Of a DNA stretch of 64,000 nucleotides, positions 1 through 12,269 are shown one piece after another. Origin of the DNA: Liquidambar formosana (taxonomy: Eukaryota; Streptophyta; Magnoliopsida; Saxifragales; Altingiaceae); assembly GCA_039720395.1 (NCBI GenBank), contig CM077834.1:5352607-5416606 (forward strand). Reading direction: 5' to 3'. Under the pieces are notes generated by a model, which was given only the letters and a program-made list of their open reading frames with translations, did no database searches and was not told the DNA's origin. Position 1 is the first letter of the stretch; every line of letters begins with the position of its first letter. The translations under genes and the position numbers were made by a program.

Positions 1-1480
1 GCTGTAACATTGCCTTATAAAATTTAGTTGGTAGCATTATTTCTTATTTAACCCTTTGAGTGTAGAATATGGTACAAAGTATAGACTTTTGTAATTAATA
101 TAACCTTTTGGTTACTTACACCGCACGAGTCATTCTAAAATCACAAGTTGGACAACACAAGTTGTCAGCTCAACCTACCATTTACATGCATTTGGATGAG
201 ATATTTATAATATATGGAAGAAATTTTAAATGACTGAAAATGACAAGATTTAAAATCCTTTAATTTGTAAATTCTCCTATCTGGTTAAATAGTTTTGTAC
301 TTGGGACTTACTGAGGTAGTTGTGATCATGACAAGTGGTAAAGATGGTGATGGGGTGGTTGGGTGGTGGGTGATGATGTTGGGCGGAAAGGTTGGTGGTG
401 ATAATAAGAGTTGCGTGTGTAGTGGAAAGAGTTATTTATTCTAAGTCATCAATGTAAAATCCATTCTAGATCGATAAATTACATTTAATGTGAGAGAATT
501 TTGAGGGAGGTTTTTGGCCTCCAAATGTCGTATGATTTCCCCGAGAAGTTTTTAAATTGTGTCTTTGATTTCTCAAACAAGGCAAATGGCCCCTAGGGAA
601 TATAAAATCCCTCCCGATCGATCTCAAATTCATCCTGAAAGTACCACAAACAAAACTCACCTTAAGAATCATACCATGGAGGTTCATGATCGACCAAATG
701 TCTATTGGTTGCTTAAGCCCAGCCTGGTTACACATGGATTGAGCGGAAGGAGAGAGTTCGAGCTTTGCCCAAGCTCCATCGAAGGTCCAATTAGCCTTCT
801 TTGAGTTAGGTTTATTGGTTTTTTTTTTTTTTTTTGGCTAATAAAATCACACATTTGTATGATTGAACAGGGCTCGATGAAATCGTTATCATCAAGTTGA
901 CCTTCCTCAGGCTGCTTGTCATAAGCAATACTATTAAAAGGCATCAAATTGCTATAATATGGACCATGGATTGATGTTTGAAACGTTCCTTCTTTAAAGA
1001 ATTGGCCTCCATCCCATCCTATAGATAGTATATCTCATATTTAAAAAACGCATCAAACACAATAGAAAACATGGCTGGAGTATTGTTCCAGGTTTTAGAA
1101 GCCGTAAGGGATGGATTTGGGGCCAAAAATAGCCCATAACGAAGTCGAATATATGGTACTATGGTAGTATGGTACCCAGGCTTCACGCATTGGACCAAAT
1201 GGTGCAACTCAAACCTTGCATGTATCTAGATGACCAATGTGAACTAACAAGCAGTAACACCATTGGTCAAACTTAGGTTTAAAATGGGTTTTTTCCATGG
1301 CGAAGGATTCAATGGTTGGCCTGACCTGACTAACGGGCCCATAATTTGAGGACCTTTCTGCTAAGCCCTTACGAACCTTATGCGGTGTGTCTCGTACTCA
1401 TTGAACTTTTATTTTCTTTTATATTTTTTGGTATAATGGAAGGGGTTCAAACTAAAGGACCACATTGACTTGGGCTTATT
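1..1480. other. AT-rich spacer without a supported gene
   Basis: No open frame here looks like a known protein. Bases 1-130 resemble 48480-48620, and about 1490-1640 resembles 48690-49080. The stretch is therefore probably the distal part of the repeated PAP-upstream block. A G/T-rich patch lies at about 330-420. Confidence 0.5.
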
Positions 1481-1949
1481 AGTAATGGAGCTCGTTTACA
1501 CGAAAAAACCAGCATACCACTTTACAAACAATTCATTGAGGGTCTTAGAGGAAAAATAAAATGCCAAGTCATTGATGATTTTGCAATGAATAGTGTAATG
1601 TGTATACTCTGTAAGATGTCATTCTTAGTTAAGTTAGTAGTTGTTTTCTCGTCATCCATGGGACTCTATGGTCCTCCAATGCTGCAACTCGATCCCGTAT
1701 TCTTCCATATTTTTTTTCACATCATCAAATCACCAAAAATGAGCAAATTCCTTCCCTAAATTTACTAAAATATAGATTGTTTCCCATGGGTAAGGGAGTG
1801 AAGAAGGTGCTAAAAAAGGAGGGAGGGGGGGATTACATATTGGTCCGGCTATGGGTAAATAATTACATTTAGTAGTCATTCTTAGTTAAGTTAGTAGTCA
1901 TTTTCTAGGAAATTAGTAATAATTTGTAATGAATTGTAATTATTTTCCC

Positions 1950-4551
1950 ATAGCCCGACCAATCTAAAATTTCCCTTATGACATGACATACATATAAAAA
2001 ATTTTGGTCCCTAATTTCTTGAATTGTACCAAATCACCAAAAATTTAGCAAACTCCTTCACTAAATTATACTTTTTTTTTTTTTTTTTTGGTTGATAATC
2101 ACTAAATTATACTCTTATAAAATGAAATATTAAAAAGTTTCATTTTAGTGGACAAATGGCCAAATCATTTTAGAGGGTTGAGCTTTAATATTGGTGCTAT
2201 GGAAAATAAAAATTGGACTACATCATTTGCATGGGATGTAAAGGCAAATACTATAATTTATACGGGAAGATAACATTATATTTTTCTTCCTACCTAGTTC
2301 ACCCTCCCAAGCTAGGGCCTGAAGTATATTTTCTTCATGATGCTCTTGGGAAATTAATTAGTACCCATTCGGAGCTTCTTCTCAGTGAAGGGTAATCATC
2401 TTCACAAGCCAAGCATTACGTAGTTACAAAACTAAATAATTTCAATTATCCCCATGAGGCTGTCTTTTGTATCTTTGCGCCGACTTATTAGCAACTAGTA
2501 AATGAAGCAAATGAAACTCGAACTAAAATTAAAAGGTCAGACAAAGCGTTGGCGAGAAGCAAAAACATAAGCATACGCGCAAAAACATGAATTGAAACAT
2601 AACAAACATAAGCATATGCGCACAAACATGTATTCTAACATAACAAACATCTTACTATCCGATACAGAAGTACAATCATGCATATTAACATAAGTAGACA
2701 AATTTAAAACACTAAATTCTGGTGAAAGCAACACTCTATAAGAAAATGAGACCCTTTATCTTTGGAGAAAGTGGATGCCGCATCACCTGGTGAATTCATC
2801 TATAACACTTTTATTAAGAAAATGCTATCGGCCCTCCTGTGACAACCTCCATAAGAACCCTTTATGATGTGCCATGAAAGCGAATTAAGACCAATGCTGT
2901 TGGGTCTTATTAGTCCACTTCTGTTTTTTATGATACATCATGAGGAGTTCTAATACTGGTTATTGGATGTAAGAGAGTTAAGGAAGATCCAATAGCATTT
3001 CCCTATTAGAAAAATGGGTTGTTAGATGTTTGATACTAAGTTATTAAAAGCCAATAGAATTGTTTTTCTTGAGACCCTGCGGATGAGATGACTACCATCT
3101 TGTTGGCAGGTTCAGAAGTTATTAAAAGCTAACAGAATTGTGCTTCTTGAGCACCCACGATGGAGATGACTTCTGACTTCCATCTTGTTGGAAGACATGG
3201 CGTGTATCTCTTTTGTAAGGCATTAGCTGTTTGCTTTCTATTCTACCAAAAAAATAAATAAATAAATAAAAAGAAAAAATCTTAAAAGCTTCAAAAGAAA
3301 ACATTGTTCTCTAAAGTACCACTAAACTATACCTCTTCTAAAACTTTGTGAAAATACCTGAGACGCTACGAACTGAATATTTGCCTCCACAACTGGCCTG
3401 TGTGAGGAACCTCATCCTCACGCCATTGATATTCCACCACAGAGGTGGGACCACGACTTTTTGTCTGTCCCCACTTTGGACTCCAGATTTTGATAAAAAG
3501 TCATCAAACTTTGAAACAAAGTAAAAAATGGTCTTAAAAACGAAAAATGGTGCTTTACCCATTTTTTAGCATCCACTTTTACCATCTACCTTATGTGTCA
3601 AAAGTGTATAGATGAAAACAAACATTTAAGAAGAAGCTGTCATATATGAATGGGTAGGAGAATGTGGGTGGAATAGATGGGTGAAATAGTGTAGTCTCTT
3701 AAAAAAATATAATTAAAAAAAAAAATCACTCTCCTCTCTCACATGAGCGGATAAGAGTAAGTGCCATGATATTTTTTTAGCTTTGTTTCAAAATATATAT
3801 TTTAGAGTTGGGAAGAATAAAAGAGGGTAAAAATTACTAGCCTCTTTATCACTCTTTTTGAAAATAAAAATTGAAAGACTAATCTCAAGGGATAGCTTAA
3901 TTGGCAAATAATTCTGTTTTAAAAAATAGAAGTCTCAAGTTTGACCTTTGCTATCCATTTGGAGTCATCCAAACAAGATTTCCATAACTTTAGTAAGTAT
4001 TGGTTTAATATGACCTATGTGGATTGCAAAGAACAAACTATGCTATAAATTTATGAATTATAAAAATATCATAAATTATGTCATAAATTCTAAAAAATTG
4101 TACTACCAAAAAATCCAAAGGAAATGCACTTTGTAATTCTAAAATATTTTCCTTTTAACCGGAAGCAAACATTTTTCGTATTTTTCTTTTTCCCTAACAA
4201 ATATTAATAGGGTAGGCATTTTCTGTCATCATTTATCTTTTCCATTTCTAAGAAATAGACATTTTTTGTTTTTTCCACTACTTTTTTTGGGGAATCTAAA
4301 CCAAATTGATGTAGACAAGGATCCAAGGCTTTGCATCCAAGAAAGGAGATTTGGTCACTGTATTCCACCAGCAAAGCCACTAGCCCACAACTAGCTAAAA
4401 CTAGAAACCCTAAAAGCCCAAAGTTTCAAACTTTCAATGTGATTGCAGTGAACGATTGAACCAACGCTGATCTTAGTAGTCGTTTTGTTCGTCTCTGTGA
4501 CCGTCACTGCGGAGTATGTCCAACCCAAACCTCGGAAAACCATACATTTCT
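1950..4551 (+). repeat. Duplicated PAP upstream block, copy 1
   Basis: This stretch aligns nearly base by base with 31725-34525 and with 49445-53030, apart from later insertions in those copies. In the complete copy it is the 5' flank of the purple acid phosphatase gene. It therefore holds the old promoter region of a PAP copy, and it ends inside PAP exon 1. A short internal tandem duplication (AACATAAGCATA-type) lies at about 2570-2640. Confidence 0.85.
4455..4551 (+). pseudogene. Purple acid phosphatase exon 1 relic, start codon lost
   Basis: The bases match PAP exon 1 at 52933-53030, which encodes the signal peptide and the mature N-terminus. The start codon of the intact gene reads ATT here (4455-4457), a base is missing just before it, and similarity stops near 4551. 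No later PAP exon follows. This is a dead 5' fragment left by the segmental duplication and cannot make enzyme. Confidence 0.8.
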
Positions 4552-4891
4552 TATTGTCTTTGTGACTATTACTATTAAACTAGAAAGCATGGACACGCAG
4601 ACACTTCCCTAAAGGCCGCATGTCCGATATGTTCATGTTGGACACAACACTTATCTGACACAACACCTCTCTTTTGTCTTTTTTTCTCTTCTTTTTGTTC
4701 ATTATTTTCTTTTTTGTCATATATTTTTTATTATCTCCTCAATTGGATTTATTAGAACAATACAAAGATATACATTTTAAATGATTTATGTGATGTTACA
4801 TGATATTTTATAATTATATGTACAAAAATTAATGTGCAACGGAACGTGAAAATTAATTATCTTATTGATAGTATATTATACACTCGAGGAC

Positions 4892-5481
4892 CAGGGCCGG
4901 TTCTGAGTTTTTTCGGGCCGTAGACAAACTCTTAAAATGGGGCCCTTCATACCCTTTTGTTCTTTCTTAGCACCAACGTAAAATTTGTTTGCACATCCCA
5001 CTTATTTTAATTTCTTGAGGTTTTAGAAAAATACAAAAGGTTTTTAAGAAAATTGACCGCAAAATCTATTAGAAAACATCATTTTGAACAACTTGTAGAA
5101 AAATTTTTTTCCAAAATCTTTTGTTTAAGTGGACTTTTGGCTAAAAATTAAATAGAGAAGTTAAATGATCAAAAAATCTACTTAAACGATAGATTTTGGA
5201 AAAAATTTCTTTGACAAAGTTGTTCAAAACGATATTTTCTAGTAGATCAGGTAACAAATTTTCATAAAAACCTTTTATATTTTTTATAAAACATTGATAA
5301 ATAAAAATTAGTGGGGTGTGCAAATAAAATTAAGGGGTTGCAATAACCATTCTCTTTGGAAAAAAGGAAAAAAAAATTAAGCCTACTACAAAGATCAGTT
5401 CCAAAATAGGGCCCTAATTTTTTTGTCAAAATGTGGGGCCTAAGGCGGCCGCCTTGCTCACCTACCTCAGAACCGGCCTTA
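4892..5481. mobile_element. hAT-type MITE with 8-bp TSD
   Basis: The element begins CAGGGCCGGTTCTGAG and ends CTCAGAACCGGCCTTA, so the ends are inverted repeats. It is flanked by the direct repeat TCGAGGAC (4884-4891 and 5482-5489). The sister copy near 34580 has the empty site. An 8-bp duplication and CAGGG ends are typical of hAT transposons. The interior (about 5000-5345) is itself palindromic and related to the MITEs at 23638-24048 and 51193-51600. There is no transposase frame, so it is non-autonomous. Confidence 0.85.
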
Positions 5482-5595
5482 TCGAGGACACCTCACTCAC
5501 AACTTATATCACATTATTACACACTAAGAGACCCCACACTCAACACAAAATTTGACTCTACACGAGCACTCTGTGAACTCTTTCACACCATTCAT

Positions 5596-7215
5596 GGCTC
5601 TTTTCCCAAAATGGTAGAATTTTTAAACTTTATTCCAACTTTGGTGTGATTTTAAACTTTATTCCTAGACAGCGATAAATCGTGGTTGCTAACCACGATT
5701 TTATTAAAATCGTGGTTAGCAACCACGATTTTAGGCGGGGTATACATATCTCTTACTTTGGCGCTCGTATCTGTATAAAAATTTATATACTGTAAAATCA
5801 TGGTTGGTAGCCACGATTTTAACGCTTACCCTCTCCACTCACAAACCCACACACCCTTTCCAACTCTCACCCTCTCCCGTCAGGAACCCACACCCCTTTC
5901 TGCCATCCACTCTCTCTCTCTCTCTCACTCTTCAGCCATGCCTCTTCTCCCTCTCTCTCCTTTTCATCCGTCCCCTCAAGTCAGACCTGCTCTCTCTCTC
6001 TCTCTCCTTTTGTTTTCTCTTCTCTTATCTTCCCTTCTCCTTTTCTGCCTCCTCATTTTTCCCCATACAAGTCAGACCCATACCCCTCCCATACCGTGGA
6101 AGTGCTTAGTGCCGACGGTGGAAGTGGTTGCCGCCGAAAATGAGAGAGGGTTTCCGCGGTTACAGCGCCATGCCGTGGAAGAGGGAGTTGCTCGTCGCCT
6201 GCGGGGTTGAAGGAGATCTGAACTTCTCCTTCCTTAAAATTGCGATTAGCTTTTGGGGGCTTTCAGCTGCAGGAGAAATGGGCTTTCACCTGCAGGGTTG
6301 AAGGATGGCGCCGTGCCGTCGACGGGTGGTGGAGCCGGACTATCACGTGCAGTTAACGAGTGGTGAGAGCACCGACGGTGAGAGAGAGAGCAGTGAGATC
6401 GCGAGCCGAAAATGGCGACCCCAAGTCGCGATCTGTGATATTTGGGGGCTTTATCGACGGGAGAGGAGCGAGAAAGAGTGGAAGAGGAGAGAGAAAGTGA
6501 GCGAGTGAGAAAGGGTTTCACTTGAGAGAGTGGGGGTGTGTGTGAAAAATAGGAACGGAGTGGAAGAGGGCTTGAGAAGCTGAGAGAGTGGGGGTGTGTG
6601 TGTGTGTGATCAGAGAGAGAGGGAAATGGGTTTTTCAAATTTGAAATGGATTGAGGAGGAGAGAGGAGGGGGAGTGTGTATGTTAGGAGAAGAGGGAGAG
6701 AGAGGACGGCGTCGATGGCGGCCAGCGGACGGCGTTGATGGCAGATTTACAAGCCCTAAATCGCGAGGAGGAGGAAGGAAAATAAGCTGAGGTTTTTTTT
6801 GCCAAATGACTAAATGAATGCTGCCTATAAAGGGGGTATGTCTCAAAACTAAAATCGTGGTTGCTAGACACGATTTCACTCAGAATCGTGGTTAGCAAAC
6901 ACGATTTTAGTTCTAACATTATTTTCCAGCATTTTTTTTTAAACTCATTTAACCATCACAATCGTTTTTCATAACCATGATTTTGGGTTAAAATCGTGGC
7001 TACCAACCACGATTTTGCTGTATAAAAATTTTTATACCGAATACGATCAACAAAATAGGGATTCGTATACCCAACCTAAAATCGTGGTTGCTAACCACGA
7101 TTTTAAATAAAATCGTGGTTAGCAACCACGATTTATCGTTGTCTAGGAATAAAGTTTAAAATCACATCAAAGTCGGAATAAAATTTAAAAATCCTACTGT
7201 TTTGGGAAAAGAGCC
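5596..7215. mobile_element. Non-autonomous Mutator-like element full of palindromes
   Basis: The terminal inverted repeats start GGCTCTTTTCCCAAAA and continue for more than 120 bp. The flanks CACCATTCAT (5586-5595) and CACCGTTCAT (7216-7225) form a 10-bp target duplication with one mismatch, and the copy near 34690 has the empty site. This fits a MULE. Both arms carry perfect or near-perfect palindromes built on AATCGTGGTTGCTAACC, at about 5677, 5706, 5796, 6850, 6891, 6988, 7076 and 7108. The centre (6090-6790) is GC-richer with pyrimidine- and purine-rich tracts. No transposase was seen. The centre could be captured host DNA but matches nothing I recognise. Confidence 0.85.
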
Positions 7216-7352
7216 CACCGTTCATCCACACTGGATGCATGCAATGGGGCCTCACCCATTCTTCTTATAGCTGCTGTTGCCCTAAGAAAGTCTGTTCTCC
7301 ATCGACTTCAGCTGCTAGAAGCTTCATGAAAAGTTCGTGGCAAAGTGATTAA

Positions 7353-7840
7353 TGTTGAAGATCAACACCGCCATTCTCCCTTTCTCTAGATTCTTCTTAT
7401 TCTTTCCAGATCTCTCTCTTTTCCTCTTTATTTCTTCTCTTCTTTCTCCAGATCCTTCTCCTTCTTTCTCTTCTTTATATTTATCTCCTTCTCTCTAGAA
7501 TCTTCTTGCATCTAGGAGCTTCCAGCAACAACAAAACCGACTTGCTTATGTCGGTGACCAATGGGTATATATAGGGAGCACGGCTCCCATTTTGGGTGTG
7601 CAAAGGGAGAGCAATTGTGAGTGCAATCTTGTGTGTTATTGAGTGTACCATAGTTGTGTGTGAGTGTGAGAGTCCCTAGTATATATAGCAAGTGTAGAGA
7701 ACTAGTGTGTGAGTAAGGTGTTCCTTTGTAGTTTGTACATTTTTTTCTTGTGAGTGGTTGTGAGACTTTTGTGTAAAGTGTATTTTATTCACTTATCAAT
7801 AAAAGAATCATTTTTCAATTCCGCTGCATTATATTCTACA
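7353..7840. mobile_element. Solo LTR, 488 bp
   Basis: The element starts TGTTGAAGATC and ends TTCTACA, the usual TG...CA ends, with the 5-bp direct repeat ATTAA on both sides (7348-7352, 7841-7845). The sister copies at about 19770 and 35250 show the uninterrupted site. A TATA-like stretch (TATATATAGG, about 7565) and a CAATAAAAG signal (about 7797) fit an LTR in plus orientation. No internal retrotransposon sequence or second LTR is present. Confidence 0.9.
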
Positions 7841-7841
7841 A

Positions 7842-9641
7842 TTAATCTTGAAGATCTACACGTTTCCAGTCAGCACTCCAAATTTCATGCGATTTCGTCA
7901 GGTCTTGCAATAGAATTTGATTCCAGATCGAATCTTGTTTTCTGATAGAGACATCGGTCTCCATAGAATTGCACACTTCAACAAATGGACAGGATACAAT
8001 TATTTTATAACCCTTATGCTCATTACCATAAGGGATTCCAATATACCCCAAATCCAGCCTCTCCCAAAGTTCGTCCAAGATTAGGAGAACCTTATGCTCC
8101 TGCTTCAATATCTCCCACAGTCGAGCTCGCCGAAGATATTCACCCTCTTCTTCAATTTCAGATCCCAAGAACAATGCGATTTGATCTTGAATTATTTTCA
8201 CGTCGGGAGTTGGGGGAACCTCTATCCTTACAACTTTACTGAAAAGCTTTTGTTCTTCAGCGTTTTCTGCCAATTGTTTAATCAGCATCGTTCTGTCTTC
8301 TTGCCAGTAGCCATATACTCCAATGATGGTGTGTTTATTGTCCATTAGTAGGTCATGCACGATTCTTCCTTTAGCCGTCATTTGCGAATCTGCACTACTG
8401 AGATTAAAGCTATAACGGGCTTCAGGAATTATCGGTCCAGAGCAATTCGATACTCCATCAAAACTCGATTCATTGAAATCCGAAACTTGATCAGAACCAG
8501 AACTCACTACATAATGTAAACTCGGCACTAGCTGAGTCCACGGATCTGGAGGCTTATTTCTCGATGCCCTTCCAGCCTTAATAATTGAATTTGGAATTCC
8601 ACCATGCTGTTTAATGAACTCCACGAGTCTTGGATCTAAAACATGAGAGTCAGGTATTGCCGCTTTTCTCTTGTAAAGATCTAACGCATCTTGCTCCGAT
8701 AATTCTTGGACAAGGACATTTGCATTGGTCTCCATATCATTGCACACTCGAACAGATCGACTGATTACAATGATTTTACAACCCTTGTACAGGTCATTAC
8801 CATAAGGGATTCCAACTTCCCCTAAATCCAATCTCTCCCATACATCGTCCAAGATTATGAGAATCTTTTTCTTCTGCTTCAATATGTTAGACAGTCGAGA
8901 TCGTCTTAGATGTTCACTCTCAATTTTGATTTTAAATCCGAAAAACTCTGCAATTGAAATCTGAATTACTCTCTGGTCTGGACTTCGAGAAACCGTTGCA
9001 ATTGCAACTGTATCGAAAAGCTTTGCTGCTGCAGCTTGTTTTGCCACTTGCATAATCAGCGTCGTTTTGCCTACTCCTTCCCTGCCCCATACTCCAATGT
9101 GCGTTATCATCTCGTCCTTTACTTCATCCATGATCCTTTGGATTGCCGCTGTTGATGATGCTAGAGGAATGAAATCTGAAGTAGGTATGTCTTCTACACA
9201 CAGAATATGTGCAGGACGAGAAATGGCGTCAATGACGGACTTAACTTCATTTTTTACGACATCGATGTCATCTGCCATCGTTTTGGCATATTTACTTAAC
9301 CGACGACAGCTACACCATTCAAGACGCAACACATGCCACCACTTCTGGCTGAGGTTAACTCTTTCTGTGTCCCAATTGTCTGCGTCCTGCAAGATCCCAT
9401 TTGCCCTACTTAGCCAGCCCAACACCACAGGGTCGACATTTTCCGCTCTATCTTTAGCTTCATTGACTAACGAACCGATACGGTCTTTAGCTGCCCTCAA
9501 TGTACTAACTCGATCCCTCAGGTCCTGCAGATTGCTTCCATATTGCATCACAGAAACAAGTTGTGGATAGACTTGATCAGTGCACAAATGCACGAAGAAA
9601 CCTGATACGACAGCAATAAGAATACCTCGTACAAAGGACAT
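7842..9641 (-). CDS. CC-NB-ARC resistance-type protein with second NB-ARC, copy 1 (599 aa)
   Basis: This is an RPS2/RPS5 (At4g27190)-type intracellular immune receptor relative. After a hydrophobic start and a coiled-coil region, an NB-ARC carries an intact P-loop (GREGVGKTT), kinase-2 (ILIILDDVW), RNBS-B and a GLPL-like GGIPN. A Ser/Asn-rich linker then leads to a second NB segment (IIGVYGYWQEDRT) whose P-loop has lost the glycines and has Arg in place of the Lys, while kinase-2 (LLILDELW) remains. No MHD motif and no LRR follow. The start is the first ATG after a CCCCTCAG acceptor. The C-terminal 30 or so residues differ from the paralogues because of indels. The stop codon TAA falls inside the target duplication of the adjoining solo LTR. 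It may be functional or a truncated CNL. Confidence 0.75.
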   Translation of the reverse strand: MSFVRGILIAVVSGFFVHLCTDQVYPQLVSVMQYGSNLQDLRDRVSTLRAAKDRIGSLVNEAKDRAENVDPVVLGWLSRANGILQDADNWDTERVNLSQKWWHVLRLEWCSCRRLSKYAKTMADDIDVVKNEVKSVIDAISRPAHILCVEDIPTSDFIPLASSTAAIQRIMDEVKDEMITHIGVWGREGVGKTTLIMQVAKQAAAAKLFDTVAIATVSRSPDQRVIQISIAEFFGFKIKIESEHLRRSRLSNILKQKKKILIILDDVWERLDLGEVGIPYGNDLYKGCKIIVISRSVRVCNDMETNANVLVQELSEQDALDLYKRKAAIPDSHVLDPRLVEFIKQHGGIPNSIIKAGRASRNKPPDPWTQLVPSLHYVVSSGSDQVSDFNESSFDGVSNCSGPIIPEARYSFNLSSADSQMTAKGRIVHDLLMDNKHTIIGVYGYWQEDRTMLIKQLAENAEEQKLFSKVVRIEVPPTPDVKIIQDQIALFLGSEIEEEGEYLRRARLWEILKQEHKVLLILDELWERLDLGYIGIPYGNEHKGYKIIVSCPFVEVCNSMETDVSIRKQDSIWNQILLQDLTKSHEIWSADWKRVDLQD

Positions 9642-11139
9642 TTCTGAGGGGAAAAAAGAAGGTAATAATTAGAAAGAGTGGCGAATTAATACACTATAAA
9701 ACAACGGTGATGGTAAACAAACTAGGTGGAAATTCAAAAGAACTATAAAGCAAAGGCACTATGAAGAGAAAGAAATGCCATAAAAGAAATGTTGAACGAA
9801 CTAGACAGACTTGAAATATGAAAAAATAAAATAAAATTTGATGGCTCGTTTCATACCTAAAAATCTCTCAAAAGTCTGATGACAAATTAATACAGTAGGT
9901 AAAAGAGATAATAAACAAATTTGATACAAAATTTGAAATGAGCATGGAGCAGGTAGCTAACGAAATGAATGCATGATAGACCAGAGCATACCTCAAAATC
10001 CCTGAGCATTACTATGAAAATTTACCACATTATCTATATAAAGGAAGTGCTAAAAAGACGACGATTAACCAGTGGCGCATCCAAGAGTTTTTTTTTCTCT
10101 CAATGGTTACACATAAGAACTTATTAACAAATTAAGCTTCAACATTACTACATTTACCTCCAAAATTCAAGGAAGTGATACTTTCAAAATATTAATCATA
10201 ATATTTACAAAAAGTGTGTATGTCTAGCCTTTACACGTATATTGGACATTAATTGTTTTCACATACCAAAAAACACAAAAAGGCTTACGGTAAATTTTCA
10301 CAACTATTCCCGACGAGGCCTCATGGCCCTGGTAGCAGTTATATGATTGTCTCATTGTCAATGATTTCACATACCAAAAAAGGAAAAATTTGAAAACAAA
10401 ATGGAGTTATTGGTCCTTGGTTTCCTACTCTTTCAACTCGGTAACTCTTATTTTTATTTTATTTTTTCAACACTAAAATTAGGAGTAGCATTCAAGAACA
10501 CTGATGGAACCCCAGAAAAGCCAGTTCTTGGGATTTTACATTTCAAATTCAACAGCTCAAGTCAGCTTTAGACTGCACTGAAATACTGAATTATCATTTA
10601 TTCATTCATATCATCATATAAACTGGGAAAATTAAAACTAAAATATATCAAAACAAAACAACATGAATACTCCATCGCAGACAAATGAATGGGAATGCTT
10701 ACCCAGGAGATCCAGGAGATGGAATTCACCACCACCGTCAGTATCAGCTTAAAGCCCTCTGCAAAACACAAACCTCTTTCTTTAATCTTTATTTTTAAGA
10801 AACCCAAAATGCCAATGCCACTTAGAATAAAGGGGGGGAAAAAAAAGAAGTAGAACAGGACGACTTTGGCCAAACTGAAATTCTCTCAACGCGCTAATGA
10901 GGTCAAACATAAACTAATTAATGAACAAGAAAGGGAGCCAGGAAGCAGAATTTCAGAAATCTCTAGAGATTGCAATTTGCAAAGATATACTGAAAGACGG
11001 AAATTTTTTTAAGCTTGCACGAACCCATCCGTAAGGCAGTAAGGGGGAAATCACAGTGAAAAAAAAAAAGACTGAGAAACAGAGTGAACAAAATTTTCTT
11101 AAGTCCAAAATAAAAAAAGGGGAGAGAGAGAGGCTCACA
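9642..11139 (-). other. 5' leader of resistance gene copy 1 (two introns)
   Basis: Reading the minus strand, exon 1 ends at 11139 (ACTACT|GTGAGC). A 56-bp exon 2 spans 10758-10703 with acceptor TTTTGCAG and donor TGG|GTAAGC. The coding exon starts at 9643 after CCCCTCAG. The introns are about 380 bp and 1059 bp. The exonic parts contain no ATG upstream of the start. The same pattern recurs in the two paralogues, which supports a real spliced leader. The promoter should lie at higher coordinates than about 11250. Confidence 0.65.
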
Positions 11140-12260
11140 GTAGTAGTATTGCCGACGAGGGGATCCAAAAGGGCTTGTCTCCGGCCAGCAGGAGCGGATG
11201 AACGGATGTACTGTATGCCCAGCCCGAAGTCTGAGAGGGAATGAGAGAGAGAGACAATGATGCTATGTTTGGTAAAGAGGAAAAATAGAAGGAAGAAAAA
11301 AGGAGGGAGGTAGAAGGAAGGAGACTTTTCCTTTGTTTAATCAGGAATGAAACGCGGAGGGACGAGGTTTGCATCAGAGACTTGAGTCTTCCATGCAACT
11401 GTGACACGGTAGTGTTACGTTATGGATTAATAAAAAGAAAATTAATTGAAATTATAGGATCAAAAAGTATGCTATTATTTTACTTTATTTTATTTTTATT
11501 GATTATGATATCACATTAATTGTATTATAGTTATATACTTCGTATAAATTTTTTTCGAAATAAAAAGGATTTGACCTTTTGAGGATGGGGTAACCCAAAA
11601 ATTTGTGGGGCTAGGTTGGGATAATAAATGGTGAACACTTGATCCGCCCGAAATAAAAACCACTATACTCTGTATTTATACTATTTTCGTTCCTAATTGA
11701 TCGTCCTCTTTAAAAAAATACATTTTTTTACGAAATCTTATTAAATGCTTTTACATCAATATATATGCTTGGACATTCCAATTTTGCCATCAAGTTTACA
11801 AAACATTGGGAAATAAAATAAAAAGAATCATTGACTTTTGAAATGTGACAATAATTTTGAAACATTCCCAAAAAGCAAAAGAAGCAAATAATTTAAGAAC
11901 AGAGGGAGTATTTTATATAAAGCGATTCATTTACCTGGTACTTCTGATATGCTTTCCTATCTCAATTAACACTTGGTTTCCTTTCACATTTTTATTTTTA
12001 CTTTCTCCTTTTTTTTAGTCCTATTATTATTTTTTTCTTTTTTCAATTTTAAGAGGTGGGACCACGACTTTTTCTCTGTGGCTTTACTCCCTACATGTGA
12101 TACGGTGGCAAGAGCCTGACTCATCTGATATATGTAGATTGTGAAGAACAAACTATACTATAAATTTATGAATTATAAAAATACAAAATTATGTCATAAA
12201 TTCTAAATATCTTGTAGGGGAAATTAACAATAACCCTTATTAGGAGACTGTTTTTAACAA
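11140..12260 (-). promoter_or_regulatory. Probable promoter side of resistance gene copy 1
   Basis: This stretch is conserved with 23340-24436 and 45080-46790, outside the insertions in those copies. It lies upstream of the spliced leader, so it is the likely promoter and 5' flank. I see no certain TATA box or transcription start. From about 12066 it resembles the PAP-upstream block (GGTGGGACCACGACTTTTTC, compare 3440 and 50820) and 51600-51740, so a diverged piece of that block joins on here. Confidence 0.45.
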
Positions 12261-12269
12261 AAAACCCAC

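Noticed and set aside
5800..6210. Ser/Leu/Pro-rich open frame of 136 codons, and the opposite one at 6246-6638
   Set aside because: Produced by CTCTCT and GAGAGA tracts inside the MULE; no domain and no gene structure.
9067..9570. Open frame of 167 codons on the plus strand, repeated at 21269-21757 and 36553-36792
   Set aside because: Exactly antisense to the CC/NB-ARC coding region of each paralogue; it is a shadow of the conserved coding frame.
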